From Succinivibrio faecicola (GTDB lineage: Bacteria > Pseudomonadota > Gammaproteobacteria > Enterobacterales > Succinivibrionaceae), in contig NZ_JAGFNY010000006.1 in assembly GCF_019448115.1 (NCBI RefSeq), forward strand, positions 1 to 64,000: 64,000 bases of DNA, given 5' to 3'. Within the stretch, counting starts at the first letter, position 1; the number at the start of each line of letters is the position of its first letter. Under the pieces are notes generated by a model. That model saw only the letters and a program-made list of their open reading frames with translations. It ran no database searches and had not been told where the DNA came from. This document shows positions 8,533 through 19,286 of the stretch, piece by piece. The translations under genes were made by a program, and so were the position numbers.

Positions 8533-10539
8533 ATGAATAAAGAAACTGTCGACTATACAAAACTGTCAGATTCAATGATCTCGCAGTCTAATCAGCAAAA
8601 AAAGACATCTTTTGAAAAGAATGCTACTCAGGCAAACACATCTAATAACGGCCATAGCGGTTTTTGTAAGGCTTTGCTTGCTGTAGGCTCTGCTATCACT
8701 TTTATTAGAAATCTTGTTTTAAACACACTTTTCATCATTATTCTTTTACTGGCTATCATCGGTATCAAAGCCTGTGATTCCCTTGTAGATGAAAATGCTG
8801 ATTTACAGAAAGTAGCTACTGTCAGCAAAAAATCTGCTCCTGTACTCTTTTTAAATCTTTCAGGAACAATAAGCGATGCTCCTGAACCATCAGATGGTTA
8901 TTCAAGACTTGCAAAGGAGCTTGAAAAAAACTTAAACAATACAAGCAGCACAGATGTTTTAAGTGTGGAAAGGGCCCTTAAGTATGCCTCAAAGGATAAT
9001 TCTGTAAGAGAAATTTTTATTGATCTTAGCAACCTGTATTCAGTTACATTCAGCTCAGCATCAAGAATAGCTGAAGCAGTAAATAATCTTAAAAAGATAA
9101 GACCTTCATTAACTGTTACATCCTATTCAAACAGTTATACAAAAGGTGCATTCATTATTGCTAACGCCTGCGACAAAATTGTTCTGCATCCACTTGGCAA
9201 TCTAAATTTCAAGGGTATGTCCTTATCAAATATTTATCTTAAAGATGCACTTGAAAATTTTGGCATAAAACCTCTTGTAATAAAGGCAGGTTCATATAAA
9301 TCTGCTGTTGAACCTTTAACATCAAACAGTATGTCTGATGAAGTAAAAGAGGAATATACCGGCATTGTTAACGGTCTTTGGGAAGAGTACCTATCGGAGC
9401 TTCCAAATAAGAATGAAAGAAACAAGCTGAGTGCTCTTTTCTCCAATGAGCAAAAATACTTAGATTTACTTGCAAAATTTGATGGCGATGAAGCAAAGCT
9501 TTTAAATGAATGCCAGGTTGTAGATTATCTAAAGGATAAAATAACTATAACCCATGAATATGCAAAAAAATATGCCGTAAACAAAACAAATCCTTCTAAA
9601 GTTTATGTCATGTATGATGATTATCTAAAATACCATGACAGCAAGATTTCTGATAAAAAGAAAACAACTGCAACAGTTGCTGTTATATACGGTATTGGAA
9701 CAATCACAGATCATTCTGATAATAAAGAAGCCTTCACACCTGCAAACATAAAAGATCAGTTGAAAAAGGCTGAAAAAATCAAAGATCTGAAAACTTTAAT
9801 TTTTTACATTAACTCAGGTGGTGGCTCTGTCACAGCATCAGAAAGTATCAGAGCAATGATTAATGACTTTAAATACAGAAAAAATGTTAAAGTTATTGTT
9901 TCTATGAATTCTATTGCAGCATCCGGAGCATACTGGATATCAACTGCCGCAGATACAATCTACGCAACACACGATACAATTACAGGCTCAATCGGTGTCT
10001 TTGCAGTAATTCCTGATGTTCATGTTTTCCTGAACGATCATGGCGTATATCATGATGGTGTATCTACATCCGAATTTGAAAACTACTCTATCGCAAAAAA
10101 AATGCCTGAGGAAAACAGAGTTTTATATGCATATCAGATTATGTCTACCTACAAGAAGTTTCTTACTCTTGTAAAGCACAGCAAATATAAATTAAGACTT
10201 AAAGATCCAAAGGACTTTGCTGAAGGTAGGATCTTCTTGGCTAATGATGCAAGGAAACTTGGTCTTGTTGATAATATTGGAAATATTAACCAGATTTTGG
10301 TTAAAGAAAAGAAACTGCTTGCAAGACGTAAACATCCAAATGTAAATGTAGTACATATCGGAGCAGGTGACGACAACGGGATGTCTCTGATAAAGACAAT
10401 TTTATCTTCAAAGGCTTACACCTTTATACCTAATGAATATCTAAAACTAACTCTTGATGTTATTAAGAGTGCAAAAGATAAACCTAATATTCAAAAAGGT
10501 ATGGTGGCAATAAGCCCTGTAAGTGTTGATTTCAACTAA
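8533..10539 (+). CDS. sppA: Signal peptide peptidase SppA, long form
   Basis: 668 aa, slightly longer than E. coli SppA (618). A polar N-terminal stretch (1-43) precedes a single membrane anchor (about 58-78). Two peptidase S49 domains follow. The Ser/Lys dyad is split between them as expected: K256 in GSYKSAVEP and S464 in AASGAYW. It degrades signal peptides and membrane fragments at the inner membrane. It lies beyond the qmcA terminator, so it may have its own promoter or rely on read-through. Confidence 0.92.
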   Translation: MNKETVDYTKLSDSMISQSNQQKKTSFEKNATQANTSNNGHSGFCKALLAVGSAITFIRNLVLNTLFIIILLLAIIGIKACDSLVDENADLQKVATVSKKSAPVLFLNLSGTISDAPEPSDGYSRLAKELEKNLNNTSSTDVLSVERALKYASKDNSVREIFIDLSNLYSVTFSSASRIAEAVNNLKKIRPSLTVTSYSNSYTKGAFIIANACDKIVLHPLGNLNFKGMSLSNIYLKDALENFGIKPLVIKAGSYKSAVEPLTSNSMSDEVKEEYTGIVNGLWEEYLSELPNKNERNKLSALFSNEQKYLDLLAKFDGDEAKLLNECQVVDYLKDKITITHEYAKKYAVNKTNPSKVYVMYDDYLKYHDSKISDKKKTTATVAVIYGIGTITDHSDNKEAFTPANIKDQLKKAEKIKDLKTLIFYINSGGGSVTASESIRAMINDFKYRKNVKVIVSMNSIAASGAYWISTAADTIYATHDTITGSIGVFAVIPDVHVFLNDHGVYHDGVSTSEFENYSIAKKMPEENRVLYAYQIMSTYKKFLTLVKHSKYKLRLKDPKDFAEGRIFLANDARKLGLVDNIGNINQILVKEKKLLARRKHPNVNVVHIGAGDDNGMSLIKTILSSKAYTFIPNEYLKLTLDVIKSAKDKPNIQKGMVAISPVSVDFN

Positions 10540-10568
10540 ACTCATAAAAAAACACTCCGATACTATTT

Positions 10569-12713
10569 TTAATACTTACCAGCTTTTTTTAAGACCTTTA
10601 TAGCATCTTCTTCTAATGAATTTTGATCTTCTTTTGCAAGAGAATAAGCAACAATACATGGGCAGTCTAATTTTCTTACATAGGATTCAATTCCATTTGA
10701 AGGAGCTCCGGTTTCATCTGAAGTATCAACAACCTCAATCCACTTGTATCCAAGTGGTGGTGGAGGAAGAATAAATTCAACTTCCTTATAATGCTGATTG
10801 ATGATAAAACACCAGTGTTCAGTATCAAAACTGTTATCAGTCGTACCTACGGTTAAGGTAATTGCATCTGTATTTGGATCGTTCCATGCTCCAGAATCCA
10901 TTGCACTACCATCTGGTTTAAACCAATGAGCTTCATAACTGTTAGAGCCTACATGATAATAATCACCAGCAAGAGTAAGCTCTCGTATCATTTTTGAAGA
11001 TCGTCTTAACTTATTAAGTCTTGAAATGAATTTTTTGAAATTCTTGCTTCTTTTTGTTTCATTCCAATTATTCCAGGAAATCTCATTATCCTGACAGTAA
11101 GCATTGTTATTACCATTCTGTGTTTTACAAAGCTCATCACCAGAGAGAATATGAGGTATACCCTGTCCCATGATGACACTGGCCATCATATTTCTCTTTA
11201 AAAGATCACGACGGGCTAATACTTCCTTATCATCTGTAGGGCCTTCAACACCACAGTTAGATGAGAAATTCTCCATAGTTCCATCAAGATTATTCTCACC
11301 GTTCAAATCATTGTATTTAGTCGAATATGAAACTAGATCTTCAAGTGTGAATCCATCATGGTAGGTTACAAAGTTAACACTTGCATTGATTGATCTATAT
11401 GAAGATGTGAAGATATCTCGAGATCCCAATAGTCTTGTTGCATACTGACCAATAAGACCATTATCTCCTCTCCAGAATCTTCTTACAGTGTCTCTGAATT
11501 TATCATTCTGCTCTGACCAGCCTGCAGGGAACTGACCTAAACGATAACCGTTTGGACCACAATCCCAAGGCTCTGCAATCAGAAGAGAACTTGCAATTGA
11601 TTCAATACAGAAAGTTGACTTTAAAAATGCACTGTTATGATCATACTCATGGAAACTGTTACCATGAGTTTCTCTACATAATGTAACACCAAGATCGAAT
11701 CTGAATCCGTCAATCTGATTTTCTGTAATCCAGTGCTTCATTGAATCAAGAACCAGATTTAAAGTTGGTCTTGCATCAACATTCACAGAATTACCACACC
11801 CAGTTACATCTCTATAGCTTCTGCAGTTGAGTGAACCGTCAGCATTTCTGTTGTATGTATAGTAACTTGGAGCATCAAACCCCTTCATGCTGAGAACAGG
11901 ACCACCTCTACCGCCTTCACCGGTATGGTTGTATACAACATCAAGAATAACTGCAATGCCATTGCGATGAAGCTCTCGAACCATTGTTCTAAACTCGTTC
12001 AAGCTGTCTAATGGATTTACAGCATATCTTGGATCAGGGGCCATAAAGCAGACTGGATTGTATCCCCAGTAATTTACCAATCCTTTCTTAACCAAATGAG
12101 GTTCTGATATGAATGCTGCAATAGGATTAAACTGAACAGCTGTAATTCCAAGATCTTTTAGATGTTTTATTACACTATCGTGTATAACACCGAGATACTT
12201 GCCTCTGTGATTTACAGGAACATCAGGATGTATTGCTGTAAGACCTTTTACATTGCACTCATAGATAATAAGAGAATCACGACCGAAAGTAGGCTTTTCT
12301 ACTCCCTGCCAGTCAAAATCATTATTCACAACAATTGCCTTTGGAATAAAGTTGGCATTGTCATGAAGATACTTGTTCATGTTATATGTAAAAGGTTTTG
12401 ATAGAGCCTTTGCATATGGATCTACAAGATATCTGTCCTTTTTGAAGAACAGACCTTTTTCAGGACTGTATTCACCAAGCGCTTCATAGGCATATAAATC
12501 ACCTACGCTAACACCAGAAATAAAACCATACCATACACCACCACGCTTTTCCTTTAAAGGAATTGAGGTAATTTCCTTTTCATCTTTTGTATAGATATGA
12601 AGAATAATTGAAGAAGCATTAGGAGCCCATACTGCAAAATAGCAACCGCCATTTTTTGGTGTTGCGCCTAATGGAAGTAGTCTTAAATCTATGTCTGTGC
12701 TCTGTGATTTCAT
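10569..12713 (-). CDS. glgX: Glycogen debranching enzyme (isoamylase type)
   Basis: 714 aa. An N-terminal CBM48 (about 10-100) is followed by a GH13 subfamily 11 catalytic barrel. Catalytic residues are D340 (GFRFDLG), E381 (IAEPWDCG) and D453 (YHDGFT). It cleaves alpha-1,6 branches left after phosphorylase action. E. coli GlgX is 657 aa, so this one is somewhat longer, mainly at the C-terminus. The start has no strong Shine-Dalgarno (ACAAAGTGAATACCTT). It has its own transcription unit, since glgB upstream ends in a terminator. The 29 bp gap to sppA is convergent and shows no hairpin. Confidence 0.93.
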   Translation of the reverse strand: MKSQSTDIDLRLLPLGATPKNGGCYFAVWAPNASSIILHIYTKDEKEITSIPLKEKRGGVWYGFISGVSVGDLYAYEALGEYSPEKGLFFKKDRYLVDPYAKALSKPFTYNMNKYLHDNANFIPKAIVVNNDFDWQGVEKPTFGRDSLIIYECNVKGLTAIHPDVPVNHRGKYLGVIHDSVIKHLKDLGITAVQFNPIAAFISEPHLVKKGLVNYWGYNPVCFMAPDPRYAVNPLDSLNEFRTMVRELHRNGIAVILDVVYNHTGEGGRGGPVLSMKGFDAPSYYTYNRNADGSLNCRSYRDVTGCGNSVNVDARPTLNLVLDSMKHWITENQIDGFRFDLGVTLCRETHGNSFHEYDHNSAFLKSTFCIESIASSLLIAEPWDCGPNGYRLGQFPAGWSEQNDKFRDTVRRFWRGDNGLIGQYATRLLGSRDIFTSSYRSINASVNFVTYHDGFTLEDLVSYSTKYNDLNGENNLDGTMENFSSNCGVEGPTDDKEVLARRDLLKRNMMASVIMGQGIPHILSGDELCKTQNGNNNAYCQDNEISWNNWNETKRSKNFKKFISRLNKLRRSSKMIRELTLAGDYYHVGSNSYEAHWFKPDGSAMDSGAWNDPNTDAITLTVGTTDNSFDTEHWCFIINQHYKEVEFILPPPPLGYKWIEVVDTSDETGAPSNGIESYVRKLDCPCIVAYSLAKEDQNSLEEDAIKVLKKAGKY

Positions 12714-12849
12714 AAGGTATTCACTTTGTTAATTGTAATTATTATTTTTAAGATTAGTTAAGCAATTTACTTATTGCAAGAAAATCAATTTCTAATTTTT
12801 TATTTTTCTAGCTTCAATCAAGAAAATCAATCCTTTTGATAATAAAAAA

Positions 12850-12877
12850 AGCTACATGGTCTTTCAACAATGTAGCT
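12850..12877 (-). terminator. Terminator of the malQ-glgB unit
   Basis: 8-bp stem AGCTACAT/ATGTAGCT (12850-12857 with 12870-12877), followed on the minus strand by seven U. It lies just past the glgB stop. Confidence 0.8.
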
Positions 12878-12895
12878 ATTTTTGATCAATTATTT

Positions 12896-15325
12896 TTATT
12901 TGCTAGATGCAGTCTTTTTTGCAGTGCCAGAAGCTTTAGCAGTTGAAGACTTTGTTGCACTCTTCTTTGCTGGAGCTTTCTTTGCAGTGCTGCTCTTAGA
13001 TGCAGTCTTTGCAGAAGGCTTCTTTTCAGCAGCCTTCTTTGAAGTTGCGCTCTTTTCAGTAGCAGCCTTTTCTGTTGTCTTCTTTGCAGTTGACTTCTTT
13101 GCCTCTACCTTAGGAGCAGATTTCTCACTTTTATCCTCTAGCTTATTTTTTTTTTCATCTACCTTCTTGATGAAAATAGTTGATAAAGGAGGAAGATCAA
13201 GAACAATAGAATGATAATTGTTCTGCCATGAGATATTTGAAGCAACTACCCTTACTGAGCCAGTACCGTAGCCACTGCCCCAGTACTCTTTACTGTCAGA
13301 ATCAAAAATCACCTCATAGGTACCAGGCTCTGGCACACCTAAACGATATGCTACGTAAGGTACTGGAGTGAAGTTTGTAACAGAGAAGATATGGTCATCA
13401 CCGTTAGAACGCATCATTGCAAATACACTGTGCTCAGCGTCATTTACATCAAGCCATCTGAATGACTCTGGATCATAGTCAGTCTTCCATAGTGCTGGCT
13501 CGCGTCTGTATAGATTGTTCAGATCCTTAACAAGCTTCTGGATACCTTGATGCTTTGGATACTTGAGTAACCACCAGTCTAACTGACTTGCCTCGTTCCA
13601 CTCTGAGCCCTGACCGAATTCAGAACCCATGAAGTTTAACTTCTTACCAGGATGAGCGTACTGGAAACCTAAATATGCACGTAGGTTTGCAGCCTGCTGC
13701 CACTCATCACCAGGCATCTTGTATAACAGAGAATGCTTGCCGTGAGTAACTTCATCATGAGAAATTGAAAGAACGAAATTCTCATTGTATGCATAGATCA
13801 TTGAGAATGACATTTCACCATGATGATACTTTCTAAAGAAAGGATCAGTCTGCATATACTCAAGAGAGTCATGCATCCAACCCATGTTCCACTTGAATGC
13901 GAAGCCTAAACCACCTGCATATGTTGGACGTGAAACGCCGGTAAATGCTGTTGACTCCTCAGCAATGGTCATTGCATGAGGATACTTCTTGTATACCTCT
14001 TCATTGAACCACTTTAAGAAGCTTACAGCCTCATAGTTGATATTACCGCCATCTACATTAGGGATCCACTCACCATCTTTTCTTGAGTAATCCCAGTAAA
14101 GCATTGAAGCTACGGCATCAACACGTAGACCATCGATGTGGTACTTATCAAGCCATACCAATGCAGAAGCGATAAGGAAACGACGAACTGTATCACGACC
14201 GAAATCATAAATTAATGAATTCCAGTCAGGATGCCAGCCACGACGTGGATCTTCATATTCGTAAACACAGGTACCATCAAACTTAGCCAGACCAAAAGCA
14301 TCTGTTGGGAAGTGTGCAGGAACCCAGTCAAGAATAACGCCGATACCATTCTGGTGGAAAGTGTCAACGAAGAACTTGAAGTCATCGATTGAACCAAATC
14401 TTGATGTTGGAGCAAATAAACCTGTTGGCTGATAACCCCAGGATCCTGAGAAAGGATGCTCCATTATTGGCATAAGCTCAATATGAGTGTAGCCCATTTC
14501 CTTGACGTAATTTAACAGATCAACAGCAAGTTCTCTGTATGACAGAGGCTGACCATTGTCATCACGCTTCCATGAACCTAAGTGTAGCTCATAGATTGAG
14601 ATTGGCTGCTCAAGCTTGTTGTTAAGCTGTGACTTCTGCCACTCCTGATCGTGCCATGTATAGCTGTTCTGATCAGAAATAATAGAAGCAAATGAAGGAT
14701 ACTGCTCATGGAAGAATCCGACTGGGTCAGCCTTGTGAGGAAGTCTGTTGCCATATGGATCCTTGATTTCATACTTATAGCGAAGGCCTGCACCTAAGCC
14801 TGGTACGAATAATACCCAGTGACCTAATAAAGAACGTGCCATTGGTAAACGACGGCCGTCCCAGAAATTGAAGTCACCGATAACACTTACAGCAGTAGCA
14901 GATGGAGCATATACAGCAAATTTAGTACCTTTAATCTTTACACCGTCGATCTCTACTTCAATAAGCTGAGCACCTAAGGTCTTATAGATATTTGCAGGAT
15001 CCTCATTCATGGTTGATAAGCCATAGAATGCCTCATCACGGAACTGATAAGGATCGATCACATCAACCTGTGAATCCTGATAGTACACCTTGAACATATA
15101 GTGGAATGGCTGGTCCACATTCAACTGAACCTCAAATAAACCATCTGGGTTTACAAGGTTTAAAGTTGCAACCTTGTTCTTGCCATCAATTGTATATACA
15201 TCTACACCCTTTGCATCAGGAAGCCATGCTCTTAAAACATAACCGTTCTGACCTTCAACCTTCTGAAGACCTAATGTTTCAAAAGGATTGCCAACCCTGG
15301 CATTATTTAAATCGTCAATTAACAT
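12896..15325 (-). CDS. glgB: 1,4-alpha-glucan branching enzyme with Lys/Ala-rich C-terminal tail
   Basis: 809 aa against about 730 in E. coli. The N1 and N2 (CBM48) modules span about 1-240. The GH13 barrel has D403 (LRVDAVASM), E456 (IAEES) and D524 (SHDEV). The all-beta C-domain ends near residue 721. The remaining 88 residues are an added tail of repeated AKK, SAKT and PAKK-like units with about 27 lysines, no aromatic residues and mostly Ala, Ser and Thr. It resembles histone H1-like or AlgP-like tails. The catalytic part looks intact. Follows malQ by 37 bp with a good AGGAG site, so malQ-glgB is one operon. Confidence 0.93.
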   Translation of the reverse strand: MLIDDLNNARVGNPFETLGLQKVEGQNGYVLRAWLPDAKGVDVYTIDGKNKVATLNLVNPDGLFEVQLNVDQPFHYMFKVYYQDSQVDVIDPYQFRDEAFYGLSTMNEDPANIYKTLGAQLIEVEIDGVKIKGTKFAVYAPSATAVSVIGDFNFWDGRRLPMARSLLGHWVLFVPGLGAGLRYKYEIKDPYGNRLPHKADPVGFFHEQYPSFASIISDQNSYTWHDQEWQKSQLNNKLEQPISIYELHLGSWKRDDNGQPLSYRELAVDLLNYVKEMGYTHIELMPIMEHPFSGSWGYQPTGLFAPTSRFGSIDDFKFFVDTFHQNGIGVILDWVPAHFPTDAFGLAKFDGTCVYEYEDPRRGWHPDWNSLIYDFGRDTVRRFLIASALVWLDKYHIDGLRVDAVASMLYWDYSRKDGEWIPNVDGGNINYEAVSFLKWFNEEVYKKYPHAMTIAEESTAFTGVSRPTYAGGLGFAFKWNMGWMHDSLEYMQTDPFFRKYHHGEMSFSMIYAYNENFVLSISHDEVTHGKHSLLYKMPGDEWQQAANLRAYLGFQYAHPGKKLNFMGSEFGQGSEWNEASQLDWWLLKYPKHQGIQKLVKDLNNLYRREPALWKTDYDPESFRWLDVNDAEHSVFAMMRSNGDDHIFSVTNFTPVPYVAYRLGVPEPGTYEVIFDSDSKEYWGSGYGTGSVRVVASNISWQNNYHSIVLDLPPLSTIFIKKVDEKKNKLEDKSEKSAPKVEAKKSTAKKTTEKAATEKSATSKKAAEKKPSAKTASKSSTAKKAPAKKSATKSSTAKASGTAKKTASSK

Positions 15326-15362
15326 TGAACGTACACTCCTAATATTTATTGTTTTGTTTTTA

Positions 15363-17573
15363 TTATCTGTTTCTTGCTTCGGTCATAGCCTTAGTCATAG
15401 CAAGAACTTTCTTGTCTTCAAAGATATCCTCAAGATCCTTAGTAAGCTTTCTTCTCCAGTTTGGATACTCATCTAAGGTACCAGGGATATTTACAGGCTT
15501 ATCTACACCGATCCAGTCTTCTACCTGTGTGCTGAACAGATAGCAAGAGCCTGAGCATAAGTGAACCTGCATTGCAGTTGATAGAACATCATCCATCTTA
15601 GCATCAGCAACATTTTTTGGATATGTATCAGCTATAGAGCCTAAGCCGTGCATACTGTCAAGAATACGCTGTTTTGCAACTGCTCTTGCGCTCTGAAGAG
15701 CCTGAGCTTCTTCTGGCTTGTAGATACCTAACTGCTGACCTAATGATAAGTCGTAGTAGTTCCACCAGCCTACTAATGTTGGCATATCGTGAGTTGTTAA
15801 TGCTGACATTGCCTCGCAAATATAATCCTTAGGAGCAATGAAACCACCATCCTCTGCTACGCCATCAAAGAAGGTCTTATAAGATAAAGCACCATATGCT
15901 CTTAAAGCTTTGGTTAACTCAACAGGGATAGTACCTAAATCCTCGCAGATTAGAAGACACTTGTTTCTGTGTGACTCTAATGAAAGGATTGACAGAAGAT
16001 CATGTAAATCATAGTGAACATAAGCACCCTTAGATGCAGGATCACCTACTCTAGTCAGCCATAATCTGTATAAACCTGCAGCATGGTCGATACGCATTGC
16101 ACCACATGACTTCATGTTTGACTTATACATTCTGATAAGTGGCTTGTAAGCATTCTGCTTTAATGCCTCAGGAGACATAGGAGCAAGACCCCAGTTCTGA
16201 CCTAGAGGGCCTAGTGGATCTGGAGGACAACCGATAGAGCCGTTTGTTCTGAATACCTTAGCAACATCACCCCATACGTCGCAGCTCTGCTTTGCTACAC
16301 CAACTGCTAGGTCACGGTATGTACCGATAAGCATGCCAGCTTCCTTAGCAGCCTTATAAGCAGCAGTTAACTGCTCTGAAGCCAGGAACTGTAAGTAGCA
16401 GAAGAATTTAACATCTGATTCATGCTCTTTTGCCCATGCTTTTACGAATGGAGAGTGAATATCATGATACTCAGATGGGAACTGTTCCCATGAGTTTACG
16501 AACTTACCTTCATCGTGGAAGTGCTTCATAAGAGCATCATAAGTTGCAAAGTTCTGAAGATCCTCGCCCCCCTGCTCTACGAAGTCTAAGAACTTAAGAC
16601 CTCTGTTTGAACGCTTGTCGTCAACCTTTACATTGTCAAAGATGCAACGTAAAGCTTCTAACTTGCACTCAAGAACGCCGCGGTAATCAACATATTCCTT
16701 CTCTCTTAATACGCGAAGTTTCTGCTGGAACTGCTCTGAGTGAATGAGTTCCTGTGCCTGAGGGCAGTTTAGTAATTCTGGAACATCATTTACAGAAATA
16801 TATACGATATTGATATAGTTTCTTGATGAAGGTGAATATGGACTTACAGAATTTGGATCATATGGATAGCCTGCGTGCATTGGGTTTAAACCAACAAACT
16901 CGCCACCACACTTTTTAACACCTAAAAGAAGCTGTTTTAAATCAGCAAAATCACCGATACCCCAGTTGCTGTGAGAGCGAACTGAATATAACTGTGAGCT
17001 TACACCCCAAACACGCTTACCTGATGCAATTTCCTCTGGAAGATACATCTTGTAAGGGGTAACAATCAGGCTCATTACAGCTGATTTTTTGTTTACATTC
17101 TTAGAATTTACGCTTACTGATAATTCATGATAGCCATATGGGAAATGTGAAATCAGCTTGTAACGACGGGTGTCATAAGTAACACCTTCAAAGGTTTCGT
17201 ATTGAGCAATTTCAACTTCTGAAAGAAGAACGGTATTCTCAATCTTTCTACCATCTTCTAACTTTACTACAACTGTTACAGTTGCATTCTCATCTTCAGA
17301 AGCACTCTCTTCGATTCTGAAATAGAACTGCTTGAAATCCTGATCGTTGATAACAGTTACAGGATCAACCATATTCTTGAAGGTAGCTCTCTTCTGTTCA
17401 GTAAGAACCTTCTCAAGAGCCTTCTGGTCATTTACTGGATAACCCAGAATCTCAAGTGCGTTCTTACGATACTCGCCATCAATATGCTGCAGAACATTGT
17501 TCGCATCGATATATGATCTAGCTACGCCTTTGTCATCTGCTAATTTCTGTATGTCTATCATGGAATGTACCAC
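15363..17573 (-). CDS. malQ: 4-alpha-glucanotransferase (amylomaltase)
   Basis: 736 aa (E. coli MalQ is 694), GH77. It disproportionates maltodextrins and feeds linear glucans to and from glycogen. An N-terminal accessory region (about 1-165) precedes the catalytic barrel with D496 (MRIDHAAG), E544 (ICEDLG) and D596 (THDMPT). The listed start is GTG; the in-frame ATG four codons on (at 17561) is equally plausible, and neither has a clear ribosome site. First gene of malQ-glgB. Confidence 0.93.
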   Translation of the reverse strand: MVHSMIDIQKLADDKGVARSYIDANNVLQHIDGEYRKNALEILGYPVNDQKALEKVLTEQKRATFKNMVDPVTVINDQDFKQFYFRIEESASEDENATVTVVVKLEDGRKIENTVLLSEVEIAQYETFEGVTYDTRRYKLISHFPYGYHELSVSVNSKNVNKKSAVMSLIVTPYKMYLPEEIASGKRVWGVSSQLYSVRSHSNWGIGDFADLKQLLLGVKKCGGEFVGLNPMHAGYPYDPNSVSPYSPSSRNYINIVYISVNDVPELLNCPQAQELIHSEQFQQKLRVLREKEYVDYRGVLECKLEALRCIFDNVKVDDKRSNRGLKFLDFVEQGGEDLQNFATYDALMKHFHDEGKFVNSWEQFPSEYHDIHSPFVKAWAKEHESDVKFFCYLQFLASEQLTAAYKAAKEAGMLIGTYRDLAVGVAKQSCDVWGDVAKVFRTNGSIGCPPDPLGPLGQNWGLAPMSPEALKQNAYKPLIRMYKSNMKSCGAMRIDHAAGLYRLWLTRVGDPASKGAYVHYDLHDLLSILSLESHRNKCLLICEDLGTIPVELTKALRAYGALSYKTFFDGVAEDGGFIAPKDYICEAMSALTTHDMPTLVGWWNYYDLSLGQQLGIYKPEEAQALQSARAVAKQRILDSMHGLGSIADTYPKNVADAKMDDVLSTAMQVHLCSGSCYLFSTQVEDWIGVDKPVNIPGTLDEYPNWRRKLTKDLEDIFEDKKVLAMTKAMTEARNR

Positions 17574-18085
17574 TTAATTTTCTTAATTTGTCTAAATGAA
17601 TTTGCCAAGCTCATATTTTTAGTAATAGTAAGCTCAAAGATATATGATAAATTAATCTCTGCAAATATGCACATAAAATAAGGCTTTTTAGGCAAATTCT
17701 TATAAAAAAATATGATGTAAGTCCGATTTTGTTATTTTTATTCAAAAATGTTTAATATTGTGTATTGACGAAGCTCAAATTCTGTACTTTTGTGACACAT
17801 CTCATCTTTTTTATAAGAAAATCAAGTAGTAATTTTTTATTCACCAAAATACTGCAAACGTTATTTCAAACAATAAATTTTCTCATTAAGTCTTTTGTAA
17901 AAAATTAACGTTTTTTATACTTTTAATTCAATAAGTTATTTTTGCATACACACTTACAGAACAATAAAAAACTGTTTTTTACAAAATATTTTCAAAAAAA
18001 ATATTTAAAATTTCTCTGAAATTGTTTAAACTTTTACAGCTTTGTAAAAAAGCACTTTCATGAAAGTAGTAAAAAGTGCTCAAAC
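17574..18085. other. AT-rich divergent control region between malQ and gapA
   Basis: About 590 bp without a gene up to gapA, strongly A/T-rich. It must hold the malQ promoter (minus) and the gapA promoter (plus). Visible elements are a 14-bp perfect palindrome ACTTTCATGAAAGT (18054-18067) nested in a wider AGCACTTT/AAAGTGCT inverted repeat (18051-18058 with 18073-18080). A weak CRP-like half site TGTGA is at 17791. No open reading frame or RNA gene was recognised. Confidence 0.5.
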
Positions 18086-18113
18086 TTGACAAAGTTAGTA
18101 AATAGAGTATCTT
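18086..18113 (+). promoter_or_regulatory. Candidate gapA promoter
   Basis: TTGACA at 18086-18091, a 16-base spacer, then TATCTT at 18108-18113, about 50 bp ahead of the gapA start. The nested palindrome at 18051-18080 ends five bases upstream of the -35, a good position for an operator. Confidence 0.6.
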
Positions 18114-18149
18114 TTTACTGTATTTTTTTTATTTTTCGTCAATTGTTAA

Positions 18150-19178
<1,029 letters not shown>

Positions 19179-19202
19179 TTTTTGCTAATCTCTTTTATGA
19201 AG

Positions 19203-19233
19203 AAGCCCGGCACTGCCGGGCTTTTGCTTTTTT
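19203..19233 (+). terminator. gapA terminator
   Basis: GC-rich stem AAGCCCGGC/GCCGGGCTT with loop ACT (19203-19223), followed by TTTGCTTTTTTTT. Classic intrinsic terminator 25 bp past the stop. Confidence 0.9.
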
Positions 19234-19286
19234 TTGAATCAAATCAACAATGATTAAATAAGAACTTTAGAAGTAAAAAAAATCCT

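Noticed and set aside
12882-13214. 110-aa hydrophobic frame on the plus strand
   Set aside because: It is the antisense of the Lys/Ala repeats in the GlgB tail; the Phe/Ala pattern comes from the complement of AAG/GCA codons.
17790-17806. CRP site between malQ and gapA
   Set aside because: Only the TGTGA half matches; the second half (TCATC) is poor.
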